Source: Endomicrobium sp. (GTDB lineage Bacteria > Elusimicrobiota > Endomicrobiia > Endomicrobiales > Endomicrobiaceae). From it: a stretch of DNA of 8,717 nucleotides. A model generated the notes under the pieces. The model made no database searches. It was not told where the DNA came from and saw only the letters and a program-made list of their open reading frames with translations. The stretch covers positions 1-8,717 of the forward strand of contig JAISRM010000233.1 in assembly GCA_031273645.1 (NCBI GenBank), given 5' to 3'. This document shows positions 1 through 6,423 of the stretch, in pieces. Every line of letters begins with the position of its first letter. Within the stretch, counting starts at the first letter, position 1. The position numbers were made by a program, and so were the translations under genes.

Positions 1-123
1 CTTGCAAAAAATTGTTAATGGTTTAGGCCGCTGCTTAGTAATTGGAAAGCCGCATCATGCTGCGTAGTTAATAAGAATAAATTGATACCCTTTGCAATGT
101 CGTCTAAAAATGTCTCAAAATTT
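1..123. other. Left edge, no gene recognised
   Basis: No gene is supported here. One frame is open from the window edge to a TAG at 65-67 (about 21 codons, ending in KPHHAA). It could be the tail of an upstream gene, but nothing in it is recognisable. A small hairpin-like stretch (CGCA...TGCG) lies near 51-65. The repeat-rich region begins right after this stretch. Confidence 0.3.
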
Positions 124-194
124 GTCATTCCCGCGTTTTTAATATTCGTTATTCATAAGCAGCCTGCGCCCAAGTGTCTTTATCGGGTGGGAAT
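124..194 (+). repeat. Long-loop variant of the ATTCCC palindrome, copy 1
   Basis: It starts with GTCATTCCCGCG, like the left end of the common palindrome. Instead of the GAAA loop it has about 45 nt containing TTTTTAATATTC, CAGCCTGCGCCC and ATCGGGTGGGA before the right arm GGGAAT. The same arrangement recurs at 7835-7906, where it is followed by the normal repeat core. In this copy the core is missing and the sequence runs into other partial repeats. Confidence 0.6.
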
Positions 195-204
195 TGTTTG
201 TTTT

Positions 205-351
205 GTCATTCCCAGCCGTTTCGTCCGTCCGTTTGTCCCCGCCGGTTTGTCATTCCCATGAAAATGGGAATCCACGTTTGATAAAAAATTCTGTCAGACG
301 AAGTCTGTCTTTCAGCTTGTCATTCCCCGCCGTTTCGTCCCCGTCGTTCTT
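205..351 (+). repeat. Partial repeats and one complete dRS3-like palindrome
   Basis: Two half-elements start GTCATTCCC and continue with a (C/A)GCCGTTTCGTCC motif, at about 205-226 and 319-340. Between them is a complete palindrome ATTCCCAT-GAAA-ATGGGAAT at 252-271, followed by the conserved flank CCACGTTTGATAAAAAATTC, which breaks off at a CAGAC-GAA-GTCTG mini-hairpin (295-307). The stretch reads as truncated copies of the family joined end to end. No protein is supported. Confidence 0.65.
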
Positions 352-477
352 GTCATTCCCATGAAAATGGGAATCCATGTTTACTAAAAAATTCTTTTTA
401 CATCTCGTCTTTTAAAAGAAATAATGTCAGAAACTATATTAATATTAAAAATGGATCCCCGCTTTCGCGAGGATGAC
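352..477 (+). repeat. 126-bp foldback (MITE/NIME-like) unit, copy A
   Basis: The left end is GTCATTCCCAT-GAAA-ATGGGAATCCATGTTT. The right end is its inverted, imperfect counterpart, with the palindrome at 455-474 (ATCCCCGC-TTTC-GCGAGGAT) followed by GAC. The terminal inverted repeats are about 30 bp each, and between them is an AT-rich core with TAAAAAATTCTTTTTACAT and AATAATGTCAGAAACTATATT. Units of exactly the same length lie at 8082-8207 and 8373-8498. It carries no transposase, so any movement would need a helper elsewhere. No target-site duplication was identified. Confidence 0.7.
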
Positions 478-562
478 AGCGGCGTGGATTCCCATTTTCA
501 TGGGAATGACAGGCACAAACAAAACAGGCGCGGGCTGTGTTCCATAATACAGGCGAAGTCTG
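421..562 (+). repeat. 142-bp repeat module, copy 1 (upstream of kinase gene)
   Basis: The module runs from ATAATGTCAGAAACTATATT through two TTTC-loop palindromes (455-474 and 488-507), a GACAGGCACAAACAAAACAGG linker and a mini-hairpin ending at 562 (CAGGC-GAA-GTCTG). Modules with the same internal spacing lie at 6275-6416 and 6424-6565. It overlaps the right half of the 126-bp unit at 352-477, so the two definitions describe overlapping blocks of one mosaic. A 60-codon open frame inside (424-606) consists mostly of translated repeat and is not a credible gene. Confidence 0.7.
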
Positions 563-597
563 ACCATTTTTGCGGAAATGATAGACCGCTGGAAACT

Positions 598-625
598 TGT
601 AAATAATTAAGAATAATCATATTAT
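598..625 (+). promoter_or_regulatory. Possible promoter for the two-component operon
   Basis: A TTGTAA hexamer (598-603) is followed, after 16 nt, by TATTAT (620-625). The -10-like hexamer is only 8 nt from the ATG at 634, so transcription would begin at or next to the start codon. The sequence is AT-rich and such matches arise by chance, so this is a weak call. The promoter could instead lie further upstream in the repeats. Confidence 0.25.
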
Positions 626-633
626 ATTGGAGT

Positions 634-2685
634 ATGTCAAAAACGGTATCTGAAATTTACAGACAATTTTATAATAAAAGGCATTATTTTGTAATTGCCG
701 CTTTTTCCGTTCTTCTTAACTGGGCGGGCAATACTTTTGTATATGAAAACAGCTACAAATTTCTGTATTTTGATATGCTTGGCACTTTTGTAGCCGTTAT
801 TGCGCTTGGAAGCGTTTGGGGAATTCTCACGGCTTTATGCACGGCAATTCTGCTTTCAAGCATTACATCGCCTCATTTTATATATCTTGCCGTAGTCAAT
901 ATGATGGGCGCGCTGTACTGGGGAATTTTAAGCGAAAGCGGAACTCTTGCCATAATCAAATCCAAAAACAATTCTTTTAAGCCGTCGCTCAAATCAAATA
1001 TGGTTTCCTGCCTGCTTTTTATTTTGTTTGCCGGCATAGGCTGCGGACTTTTTACCGCCGTTTTTTCGTCGGTTTTGCGCGGAGTCGTTTTTCAAGACGC
1101 CGCTTTTGAAAGTTCGCTGCGCGGCATTGTTTTTCAAGACGCGGTTTTTGACAGACCGTACTCTCTTTATTTTGCGCAGCTGTTTAAACAGATTTTCGGG
1201 GTGGAAGGTTCGGGCTGGCTTGTTCTTTTTGCAAATTACGTGGCCGACACTTTTATTGAAATTCCCGATAAACTGCTTACGGCTTTTTGCGGAATATCGA
1301 TATGCCTTACCATATTTAAATTTAATATAAAAACGCTGACGGGCGCTTATCAGGACAAAATACAAAACGAAGAGGTGGCGTGGTATAAGATAATGCTTAA
1401 AAATCTCGGGCCCGTCGAAGTTTTTCTCTTTATCGTTTTGGGCGCCGCGTATTTGTTTAAAATAAAAGCCATTTCGCTTATAACGCTTACGGGCTTTTTT
1501 GAAACTCTCCCCGTAAATTCTCCTCAAAATTATATTTTTCTTGAAATGGCCGTGCTTCCTTTATTTCTTATTTTGATTCTTCTTGCCGTAAAATTTTTTA
1601 TGCCCGGCGGAAATCCCTCGGATCTGGATTTAAATATCAGCGTAAGAAGCAATTTCAGCATAAAAAACATGGACCGCGACATAAAATATTTTCTTACCGA
1701 TACCTTTGCGGTGTCGGCGGCGATAGTTTCGGTTTACATGATTATTCTTATATCTATAACGGGGATAACTCCGGTAAAATACTATAAGCTCATTTCAACC
1801 GTAAAATCAAGCCCCGAAACTTTAATTTGGCTTTTTATAATGCTTTTAATGTTTATTCTTATAGACCGCAAAAACAACAGAACTACCGAAGCTATGACTT
1901 TAAACGAAGAGCTTGTAAAAAAGCAGACCGCAGAACATATATCCGAAACTTTCGACGCGCAAAGGCAGAAACTTCAGATAATGGAATTGAGCTGGTCGGA
2001 TAATACGGTGGAATTTTTAAGGAGCGCCAGACACGATTTAATAAATCATCTTGAAAAATCAAAAACCGGTCTTGACGAGCTTTTGATAGAAGTTTACGAT
2101 AACGTCGTAAAACCTTACAGCTCTTCAATTTTGGAAAGCCAGAAAGAAATGCGCTCTTACGTTGAAGAGATAACAGGCGGCAGGCTGTCGGAATACCCTC
2201 TTTCATATGCGGGAGAAGAGATTGATAAAATCATTCAAAAACTGCGCGCCCAAACTTCTTCTTATATGGACGTTTATTTTGAGAATTTTGAAAACGCCGA
2301 CGGAAAATATTGCAAAATCAACAGACTCTTTTTTACGGCCGTTAATAATATCATTGACAATTCGGTTTACGCTTTGCAAAAGCTCGTTTTAAACGGCGGG
2401 TTTAAAGCCTGCGTTAAAATATCGTTAAGCGTTTTGGGCGACAAAACGTTTTGCGTAAAAATATCGGATAATGCCGGAGGTCTTTCAAAGGAAAATATTG
2501 CAAGAATATACAAGTTTCAGTTTGAAAGCTCTAAAGGGCAAAGGTTAGGGGAAGGCACCATTATAGCCGGAAATTTTATAAAACTTCTGGGCGGCTATAT
2601 TACGGCGCAAAACGTCAGACAGGGCGGAGCGGTCGGTCTTGAAAGCGCGGTATATCTGCCCTATTACGAAAAGCATGGCAAATAA
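634..2685 (+). CDS. Polytopic membrane sensor histidine kinase with ECF S-component-like sensor region
   Basis: This is a 683-residue sensor kinase likely to phosphorylate the regulator encoded 35 nt downstream. Residues 17-230 form a multi-helix membrane region with the pattern FDMLGT...GSVWGILTAL...SP...VVNMMGALYWGIL and later NYVADTFIEIPDKLLTAF. This resembles the S-component (substrate-binding) fold of ECF vitamin transporters. Further membrane segments lie near 260-285, 300-322, 355-378 and 395-410. A helical linker leads to the H-box RHDLINHL with H467 as the probable phospho-acceptor. The ATP-binding domain has an N-box (NNIIDN, 571-576), a G1 box (DNAGG, 612-616) and a G2 region (GEGT, 639-642). 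Residues 148-175 are a 14-residue tandem duplication. The start is uncertain: GGAG ends 1 nt before the ATG, too close for a normal ribosome site, but no better start is seen. Kinase assignment is firm; ligand unknown. Confidence 0.88.
   Translation: MSKTVSEIYRQFYNKRHYFVIAAFSVLLNWAGNTFVYENSYKFLYFDMLGTFVAVIALGSVWGILTALCTAILLSSITSPHFIYLAVVNMMGALYWGILSESGTLAIIKSKNNSFKPSLKSNMVSCLLFILFAGIGCGLFTAVFSSVLRGVVFQDAAFESSLRGIVFQDAVFDRPYSLYFAQLFKQIFGVEGSGWLVLFANYVADTFIEIPDKLLTAFCGISICLTIFKFNIKTLTGAYQDKIQNEEVAWYKIMLKNLGPVEVFLFIVLGAAYLFKIKAISLITLTGFFETLPVNSPQNYIFLEMAVLPLFLILILLAVKFFMPGGNPSDLDLNISVRSNFSIKNMDRDIKYFLTDTFAVSAAIVSVYMIILISITGITPVKYYKLISTVKSSPETLIWLFIMLLMFILIDRKNNRTTEAMTLNEELVKKQTAEHISETFDAQRQKLQIMELSWSDNTVEFLRSARHDLINHLEKSKTGLDELLIEVYDNVVKPYSSSILESQKEMRSYVEEITGGRLSEYPLSYAGEEIDKIIQKLRAQTSSYMDVYFENFENADGKYCKINRLFFTAVNNIIDNSVYALQKLVLNGGFKACVKISLSVLGDKTFCVKISDNAGGLSKENIARIYKFQFESSKGQRLGEGTIIAGNFIKLLGGYITAQNVRQGGAVGLESAVYLPYYEKHGK
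1075..1158 (+). repeat. 42-nt in-frame tandem duplication inside the kinase gene
   Basis: Two adjacent 42-nt units (1075-1116 and 1117-1158) encode LRGVVFQDAAFESS and LRGIVFQDAVFDRP. The stretch GTTTTTCAAGACGC is shared almost base for base. The duplication preserves frame and lies between predicted membrane segments, so it lengthens a loop of the sensor region. Confidence 0.85.
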
Positions 2686-2710
2686 TTTTGCCGCGCCATT
2701 TTATATTTAA

Positions 2711-2715
2711 AGGAG
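2711..2715 (+). promoter_or_regulatory. Ribosome binding site that fixes the response-regulator start
   Basis: AGGAG lies 5 nt before the ATG at 2721. This favours 2721 over an in-frame TTG at 2688, which has no ribosome site and would add 11 residues ahead of the receiver domain. Confidence 0.75.
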
Positions 2716-2720
2716 ACGAT

Positions 2721-3764
2721 ATGAGCCCGGAATTTAAAACGATTGCTCTTGCCGACGACGATGCGGGAATACGTTCTTCGCTTGAAAGAACAATAAAAAA
2801 ATATTTTAAAGACGTCGCCGTTTTGCAGTTTTCAAACACTATAGAAATAAAAAAGTATTTGTTAAACAATCCCGACGGCGCAGATTTATTGATTCTTGAC
2901 ATACATTTTGGAATGGGCGAGACGGGGTTGGACATTCTTCCTGATATCAAAAAATATTCTCCGTCGCTGCCGGTGATACTTTTAAGCGCTATGGAAAAAA
3001 CTTACGGACAGGAAGTTACGCAAAAAGCCGGCGATTATATAATAGATTTTATGTCTAAGCCGGCGACCGAAACGGAACTTGTGGTTAAAATAAACAAAGC
3101 GCTTAATTCCGTAAGCGACAGCTCCGGCAAACTAAGGCGTCTGCAATCTGAAAACGCGATGCTTGCCGGCATGCTTAAAATTGAAGACGACGACAAAGGC
3201 GCCGGAAAACTTTTTGAAGGAGAGGTTTTGTCAAAACTTAAGTCGATGGCAAAAGCGTTTTTGCCGCCGCCTTACGAGCCCAAAGGCAATATCGTCGTCA
3301 ACGGTCAGGAAATAGACGCCATAGCTTTTGCGGCAGCTCCTTTGCCTTTTTCAATAATGATTTTTGAAACGAAGTATTTCCCGGGCGCCAAAATTTTAGG
3401 CGGGGTAAACGAGCCTATGAGAGTTCTTATCGACGGAGCGCAAAAAGTTTCAACTAAAAGAAGAAACCTTTTTGAACAGTCTGAAAACCAGTTTAAACAG
3501 GTAAGCAAAAGAATGGAATTTGTTCTTAAAGAAGCGGGATATGCAAAACGCGAAGAAGAGTACAGACCTTTTATACAAAGTTTTATAGTTTTTACCGACA
3601 GCACCGACATATCCGAAATTAAAACTTCAAATGCAAACAAATATACAAAAATCTGCAAAATTAAAGATCTTACCCCAGATTTTATCATAAAAACGGCGTT
3701 TGCCATGCCTAAACGCAAAGTTGACGAAACGGTAAAAAAAATAGTTTTAGAAAAGCTTTTTTAA
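2721..3764 (+). CDS. Response regulator with C-terminal NERD-like (nuclease-related) domain
   Basis: This is a 347-residue protein, probably the partner of the upstream kinase. Residues 5-130 are a receiver domain: acidic cluster D12-D13-D14, phospho-acceptor D60 (LLILDIHFG), conserved S89 and K113 followed by P114. A linker with helical character (136-160) follows. Residues 163-330 do not look like a DNA-binding output domain. They follow the NERD pattern: an early GE (G167-E168), EID with D199, a hydrophobic strand ending in ETK (E216-x-K218) followed by YFPGAKI, a helix with Q residues (QSENQFKQVSKRM), then a strand FIVFTD. E168, D199, E216 and K218 fit a PD-(D/E)XK-type active site, so the catalytic set seems intact. 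The receiver call is firm. The NERD call is by motif and needs a profile search. Nuclease activity and phospho-control are inference. Confidence 0.85.
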   Translation: MSPEFKTIALADDDAGIRSSLERTIKKYFKDVAVLQFSNTIEIKKYLLNNPDGADLLILDIHFGMGETGLDILPDIKKYSPSLPVILLSAMEKTYGQEVTQKAGDYIIDFMSKPATETELVVKINKALNSVSDSSGKLRRLQSENAMLAGMLKIEDDDKGAGKLFEGEVLSKLKSMAKAFLPPPYEPKGNIVVNGQEIDAIAFAAAPLPFSIMIFETKYFPGAKILGGVNEPMRVLIDGAQKVSTKRRNLFEQSENQFKQVSKRMEFVLKEAGYAKREEEYRPFIQSFIVFTDSTDISEIKTSNANKYTKICKIKDLTPDFIIKTAFAMPKRKVDETVKKIVLEKLF

Positions 3765-3765
3765 T

Positions 3766-3779
3766 GCGGCGACTGCCGC
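3766..3779. terminator. Hairpin between convergent genes, possible shared terminator
   Basis: GCGGC-GACT-GCCGC forms a perfect 5-bp stem two nucleotides after the regulator's stop codon and four before the stop of the convergent minus-strand gene. It is followed by TGTTTATAATT on the plus strand, a weak T-rich tail. The minus-strand side has no T tract. The position suits a bidirectional terminator, but the stem is short. Confidence 0.4.
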
Positions 3780-3782
3780 TGT

Positions 3783-4376
3783 TTATAATTCGGGAGTAAC
3801 GATCGTCATTTGCTTGGCTAAAGCTTCTTCCTGTGATTTGGCTTTTTCTTTTGCTTTCTTATCGTCTCTTTCTTTCTTTAAAAAAGTTATATAGTCCGGA
3901 AAAGGAACGATTTTTTTTGTTTTGCCTATGCGCACGAAAGAAGCAAGATAATCGTTGTATTTAATTTTTGTAAGATTTTCCGGATTGCCGTCCGGAGAAA
4001 ACCATACCGAACCTATTATGTTTTTAAATTTTTCTTCCTCTTCTTCTTCCGGGGTTTGCGGCAAGTCTTTTAATGCAGGTTTTGTTTTAGCCGCCGTTTT
4101 GTCTTTTGCTTTTGCCTCGTTTTCTTCTTTTTTCTTTGCGGCTTCTTCGTCGTCAATAATTTTTCCGTAAATCTGAAGCTGGTCTTTTAAAAGATGTTCG
4201 GCTTCTTCGGGAGTCGGTTCAATATTTATGAAGTTAATGCGCAAGACAGCCGCCATAGATTCGTCGTTTTGGCTGAAATCTACAAAATAATCTCTTGTTT
4301 CAAGAAATTCTCTGGCGCAAAACGAATAAGAATAAAGAAACAGCAGGCAGACCGCTGCAAAAAATAATCTTTTCAT
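3783..4376 (-). CDS. Small exported Lys/Glu-rich protein of unknown function
   Basis: The product is 197 residues and is not recognised as a known family. The N-terminus (MKRLFFAAVCLLFLYSYSFC) looks like a Sec signal peptide with cleavage near residues 18-21. The Cys at 20 is not in a good lipobox. The middle (about 54-118) is highly charged, with KKKEENEAKAKDK and a run of six Glu around 110-115, and probably helical. A less charged segment (119-168) contains NIIGSVWFSPDGNPE and SFVRIGKTKKIVPFPDYITFL. The tail (169-190) is again Lys/Glu-rich. The start at 4376 is chosen because GGAG lies 7 nt upstream; an ATG at 4400 in the same frame lacks such a site and would put eight residues before the signal peptide. 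It probably acts in the periplasm or envelope. It is convergent with the regulator gene, so not in that operon. Confidence 0.7.
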   Translation of the reverse strand: MKRLFFAAVCLLFLYSYSFCAREFLETRDYFVDFSQNDESMAAVLRINFINIEPTPEEAEHLLKDQLQIYGKIIDDEEAAKKKEENEAKAKDKTAAKTKPALKDLPQTPEEEEEEKFKNIIGSVWFSPDGNPENLTKIKYNDYLASFVRIGKTKKIVPFPDYITFLKKERDDKKAKEKAKSQEEALAKQMTIVTPEL

Positions 4377-4383
4377 TTGTTTA

Positions 4384-4387
4384 CTCC
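4384..4387 (-). promoter_or_regulatory. Ribosome binding site for the exported protein
   Basis: GGAG on the minus strand, 7 nt before the ATG at 4376. It decides the start in favour of the Met that begins the signal peptide. Confidence 0.65.
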
Positions 4388-4410
4388 GTGTTTCGTGCAT
4401 AATTTTGAGT

Positions 4411-4457
4411 CGCGCGTCCGGACACCGCGCGTCTTAGCGCTGCGCGATCGGTTTTTT
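4411..4457 (+). terminator. GC-rich hairpin region with T-tract, terminator-like on the plus strand
   Basis: This GC-rich island sits inside AT-rich intergenic DNA. CGCGCG at 4411-4416 can pair with CGCGCG at 4426-4431. Alternatively ACCGCGCG (4424-4431) can pair with CGCG-AT-CGGT (4443-4452, two-nt bulge), directly followed by a T run (4452-4457). The second fold has the form of an intrinsic terminator on the plus strand, yet no plus-strand gene ends here. On the minus strand it may fall within the leader of the exported-protein gene, depending on where that transcript starts. The two folds are mutually exclusive. Confidence 0.4.
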
Positions 4458-4480
4458 ATTTTACAATATTATTAGTTCAA

Positions 4481-4509
4481 TTGACACCGTAAAGACATTT
4501 TTATATTCT
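4481..4509 (+). promoter_or_regulatory. Sigma-70-type promoter for the DUF4416/phosphoesterase operon
   Basis: A perfect -35 hexamer TTGACA (4481-4486) is followed by TATATT (4502-4507, 15-nt spacer) or the overlapping TATTCT (4504-4509, 17-nt spacer). Transcription would start near 4515, leaving a leader of about 27 nt that contains the ribosome site AGAGG (4532-4536), 6 nt before the GTG start. Confidence 0.55.
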
Positions 4510-4542
4510 TTATGAATAAAATTCAGCTCAAAGAGGAAATCT

Positions 4543-5088
4543 GTGGGAGCAATAGGAACTGCAAGAAAAGTAAAATTGTTTTGCGGAATAATTTATTCCG
4601 ACGAATCTGTAAAAGAAAAAGCTTTTGCCGAGTTAGAAAACAAATTCGGTAAAATTGATTTTATAAGCAAAACGATAAATTTTGAAGAGTTTACTTCTTA
4701 TTATAATGCGGAAATGGGAAGCGGACTTAAACGCTTATGGATATCTTTTGAACCTCTTATTTGCGCATCCGATCTTGCCGCCATTAAAATTTTTACCAAT
4801 CATGCCGAAGATTTGCTGGCCTTTGAGAAAAAAAGACGCATTAACGTCGATCCCGGATATATTACGGCGGCAAACGTGATTCTTGCCTCAACTAAAGATT
4901 TTAGCCACAGAATATATATAGGGCAGGGAATTTACGCCGAAGTAACGACGATATATAAAAAAGACGGATACGTGAAACTTCCGTGGTCTTATCCGGATTA
5001 TATGTCGCCGGTCTCTGTTGATTTTTTGCTTAATATAAGAAAGGTTTTTATGCGCCGCGTTAAAGAACTTTGCGCATCTGCAACGTAA
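4543..5088 (+). CDS. DUF4416 family protein
   Basis: The 181-residue product matches what I recall of the DUF4416 family over its full length. Key stretches are KLFCGIIYSDE (11-21), FTSYYNAEMGSGLKRLWISF (50-69), RRINVDPGYI (98-107), ILASTKDFSHRIYIGQGIYA (112-131) and LPWSYPDYMS (145-154). No biochemical function is known to me for this family. There is no signal peptide or membrane segment, so it should be cytoplasmic. The GTG start at 4543 is supported by AGAGG 6 nt upstream. An ATG at 4512 is in another frame. The next gene begins 31 nt after its stop, so the two are likely co-transcribed, which hints at a link with the membrane phosphoesterase. Family call fairly sure; role unknown. Confidence 0.8.
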   Translation: MGAIGTARKVKLFCGIIYSDESVKEKAFAELENKFGKIDFISKTINFEEFTSYYNAEMGSGLKRLWISFEPLICASDLAAIKIFTNHAEDLLAFEKKRRINVDPGYITAANVILASTKDFSHRIYIGQGIYAEVTTIYKKDGYVKLPWSYPDYMSPVSVDFLLNIRKVFMRRVKELCASAT

Positions 5089-5119
5089 AACGCCATAAAT
5101 AAAAATAAGGTTTATATAA

Positions 5120-6235
5120 ATGAGAAGCTTGGGGATGCCTGCGTTTTTTGCGTTCTTTTTTGTTTTGTACGGCGGCGCGGGAGTTTATTGCGTTTGGCGC
5201 ATAAACGCGGTTTTAAAATTTAAAAATAAACTTTATCCGTACGCTTTTGTTATTTTGGCGGGACTTCTTACGACTGCGGCTTATATAGCCGGAACTTACG
5301 ACATCAAACTTGCCGCCTCTGTTTTAGGCCGTTTCGGGTCTGTCTGGATGGGCATTGCCGCTTTGACGTCTTCGTGCCTTTTGGCCAACGATTTTTTAAA
5401 TCTGCTGTTTTATAAATTCAGACGCGCTAAATTCAGATATTATTCTATGATCGCGTCATTATGCATAGCCGCAATTCTTATTTTATGGTCTTTGGCTAAC
5501 GCCGCTTTCATCTTGAAAATAAAGACGATAGAGCTTGAAATTCCAAATCTTAAAGCGGACAAATTAAGCGTAGTTTTATTGTCAGACCTTCACATCACGC
5601 GGTTTACTTCCCCTAAAAACATAAACAATATAGTAAGCAAAGTTAACGCTCTTAACCCTGATATTATAGTTTTTGCCGGCGATATTATTGATTGCGACAT
5701 ATCTGAAAATTACGCTTTATACGGTCTTGATAAATTCAAATCAAAATACGGGGTTTTTGCCGTTACCGGAAATCACGAATATTATGCCGGAGTAGAGATA
5801 TATGAAAAGCTTTGCAAAAATCTCGGCGTTAAACTTTTGAGAAATGAAAATTTTACCGTTGAAAATGTTATAACCGTAGCCGGCGTAAACGACATCTACG
5901 GACAAAAAGCCGGAATTGATTTATACGACCCTGCAAAAGCTTTTGAGGGGATCAGCGCCGGAAGTCCGGTTCTTTTTTTAAGTCATCGTCCCGGAATTTT
6001 TAATAAAGCCGCGCATTTTGGGTTTAATATCGTGCAGCTTTCCGGACACACGCATGCAGGGCAAATAATTCCTGCGGAAATAATAATAAAGTTTTTTAAA
6101 TACGGCTACGGCTTGTTTAAGACGGGCGATTCTTATATGTATTTAACGTCGGGAACGCGTTTCTGGGGCCCGCCGATGAGAACCTTAAGCAGCTGCGAAA
6201 TAACAAAAATAATTCTTAAACGCAGTAACAAGTAA
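5120..6235 (+). CDS. Membrane-anchored calcineurin-like metallophosphoesterase, paralog 1
   Basis: The product is 371 residues. Four predicted membrane helices (about 8-27, 41-60, 69-97, 109-132) precede a soluble metallophosphoesterase domain. The dinuclear metal site is complete: D156-x-H158 (SDLHIT), G187-D188 with D191 (GDIID), G217-N218-H219-E220, H289 (SHRPG) and G309-H310-T311-H312. It ends with a TSGTRFWGPPMR motif typical of this branch. The fold is related to YaeI/YkuE-type enzymes and to LpxG, which hydrolyses UDP-2,3-diacylglucosamine in chlamydiae. A phospholipid or lipid A precursor substrate is plausible but unproven. The side of the membrane facing the catalytic domain cannot be decided here. 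AAGG 9 nt upstream supports the ATG at 5120. Its stop is followed within 3 nt by a truncated repeat, and no terminator is seen. Confidence 0.88.
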   Translation: MRSLGMPAFFAFFFVLYGGAGVYCVWRINAVLKFKNKLYPYAFVILAGLLTTAAYIAGTYDIKLAASVLGRFGSVWMGIAALTSSCLLANDFLNLLFYKFRRAKFRYYSMIASLCIAAILILWSLANAAFILKIKTIELEIPNLKADKLSVVLLSDLHITRFTSPKNINNIVSKVNALNPDIIVFAGDIIDCDISENYALYGLDKFKSKYGVFAVTGNHEYYAGVEIYEKLCKNLGVKLLRNENFTVENVITVAGVNDIYGQKAGIDLYDPAKAFEGISAGSPVLFLSHRPGIFNKAAHFGFNIVQLSGHTHAGQIIPAEIIIKFFKYGYGLFKTGDSYMYLTSGTRFWGPPMRTLSSCEITKIILKRSNK

Positions 6236-6238
6236 ATG

Positions 6239-6331
6239 CGATAAAATTCTTTTTACATTGCGTTTTTAAAAGAAATAATGTCAGAGGCTATATTAATATT
6301 AAACATGGATCCCCGCTTTCGCGAGGATGAC
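6239..6331 (+). repeat. Left-truncated 126-bp foldback unit
   Basis: From GATAAAATTCTTTTTACATT onward this matches the core and right end of the 126-bp unit, with the right palindrome at 6309-6328 in the ATCCCCGC-TTTC-GCGAGGAT form. The left palindrome is missing: the match begins 3 nt after the phosphoesterase stop codon (6233-6235). Confidence 0.6.
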
Positions 6332-6416
6332 AGCGGCGGTCATTCCCATTTTCATGGGAATGACAGACACAAACAAAACAGACGAAGTCTTTGTTCCATA
6401 AAACAGACGAAGTCTG
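6275..6416 (+). repeat. 142-bp repeat module, copy 2
   Basis: It contains palindromes at 6309-6328 and 6342-6361, the GACAGACACAAACAAAACAG linker and mini-hairpins at 6379-6391 (imperfect) and 6404-6416. It is followed directly, with a period of 149 nt, by copy 3. Small open frames starting MSEAILILNMD arise from the repeat and are not genes. Confidence 0.7.
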
Positions 6417-6423
6417 AAAAGAA

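Noticed and set aside
2..67. C-terminal tail of an upstream gene
   Set aside because: Only about 21 open codons with no recognisable motif; too little to support a coding call.
424..606. 60-codon open frame starting MSETILILKMD, and its look-alike at 6427-6609
   Set aside because: Both are translations of the 142-bp repeat module, palindromes included (PRFRED, SHFHGND). Similar frames appear wherever the module occurs, and no ribosome site or family supports them.
994..1527. 177-codon minus-strand open frame inside the kinase gene, plus other long antisense frames
   Set aside because: The composition is that of a shadow frame (rich in Lys, Arg and Asn). The plus-strand frame has clear kinase domains, and no ribosome site or known motif supports the antisense.
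2688..2720. Upstream TTG start adding 11 residues to the response regulator
   Set aside because: There is no ribosome site before it, whereas AGGAG stands 5 nt before the ATG at 2721 and the receiver domain starts normally from there.
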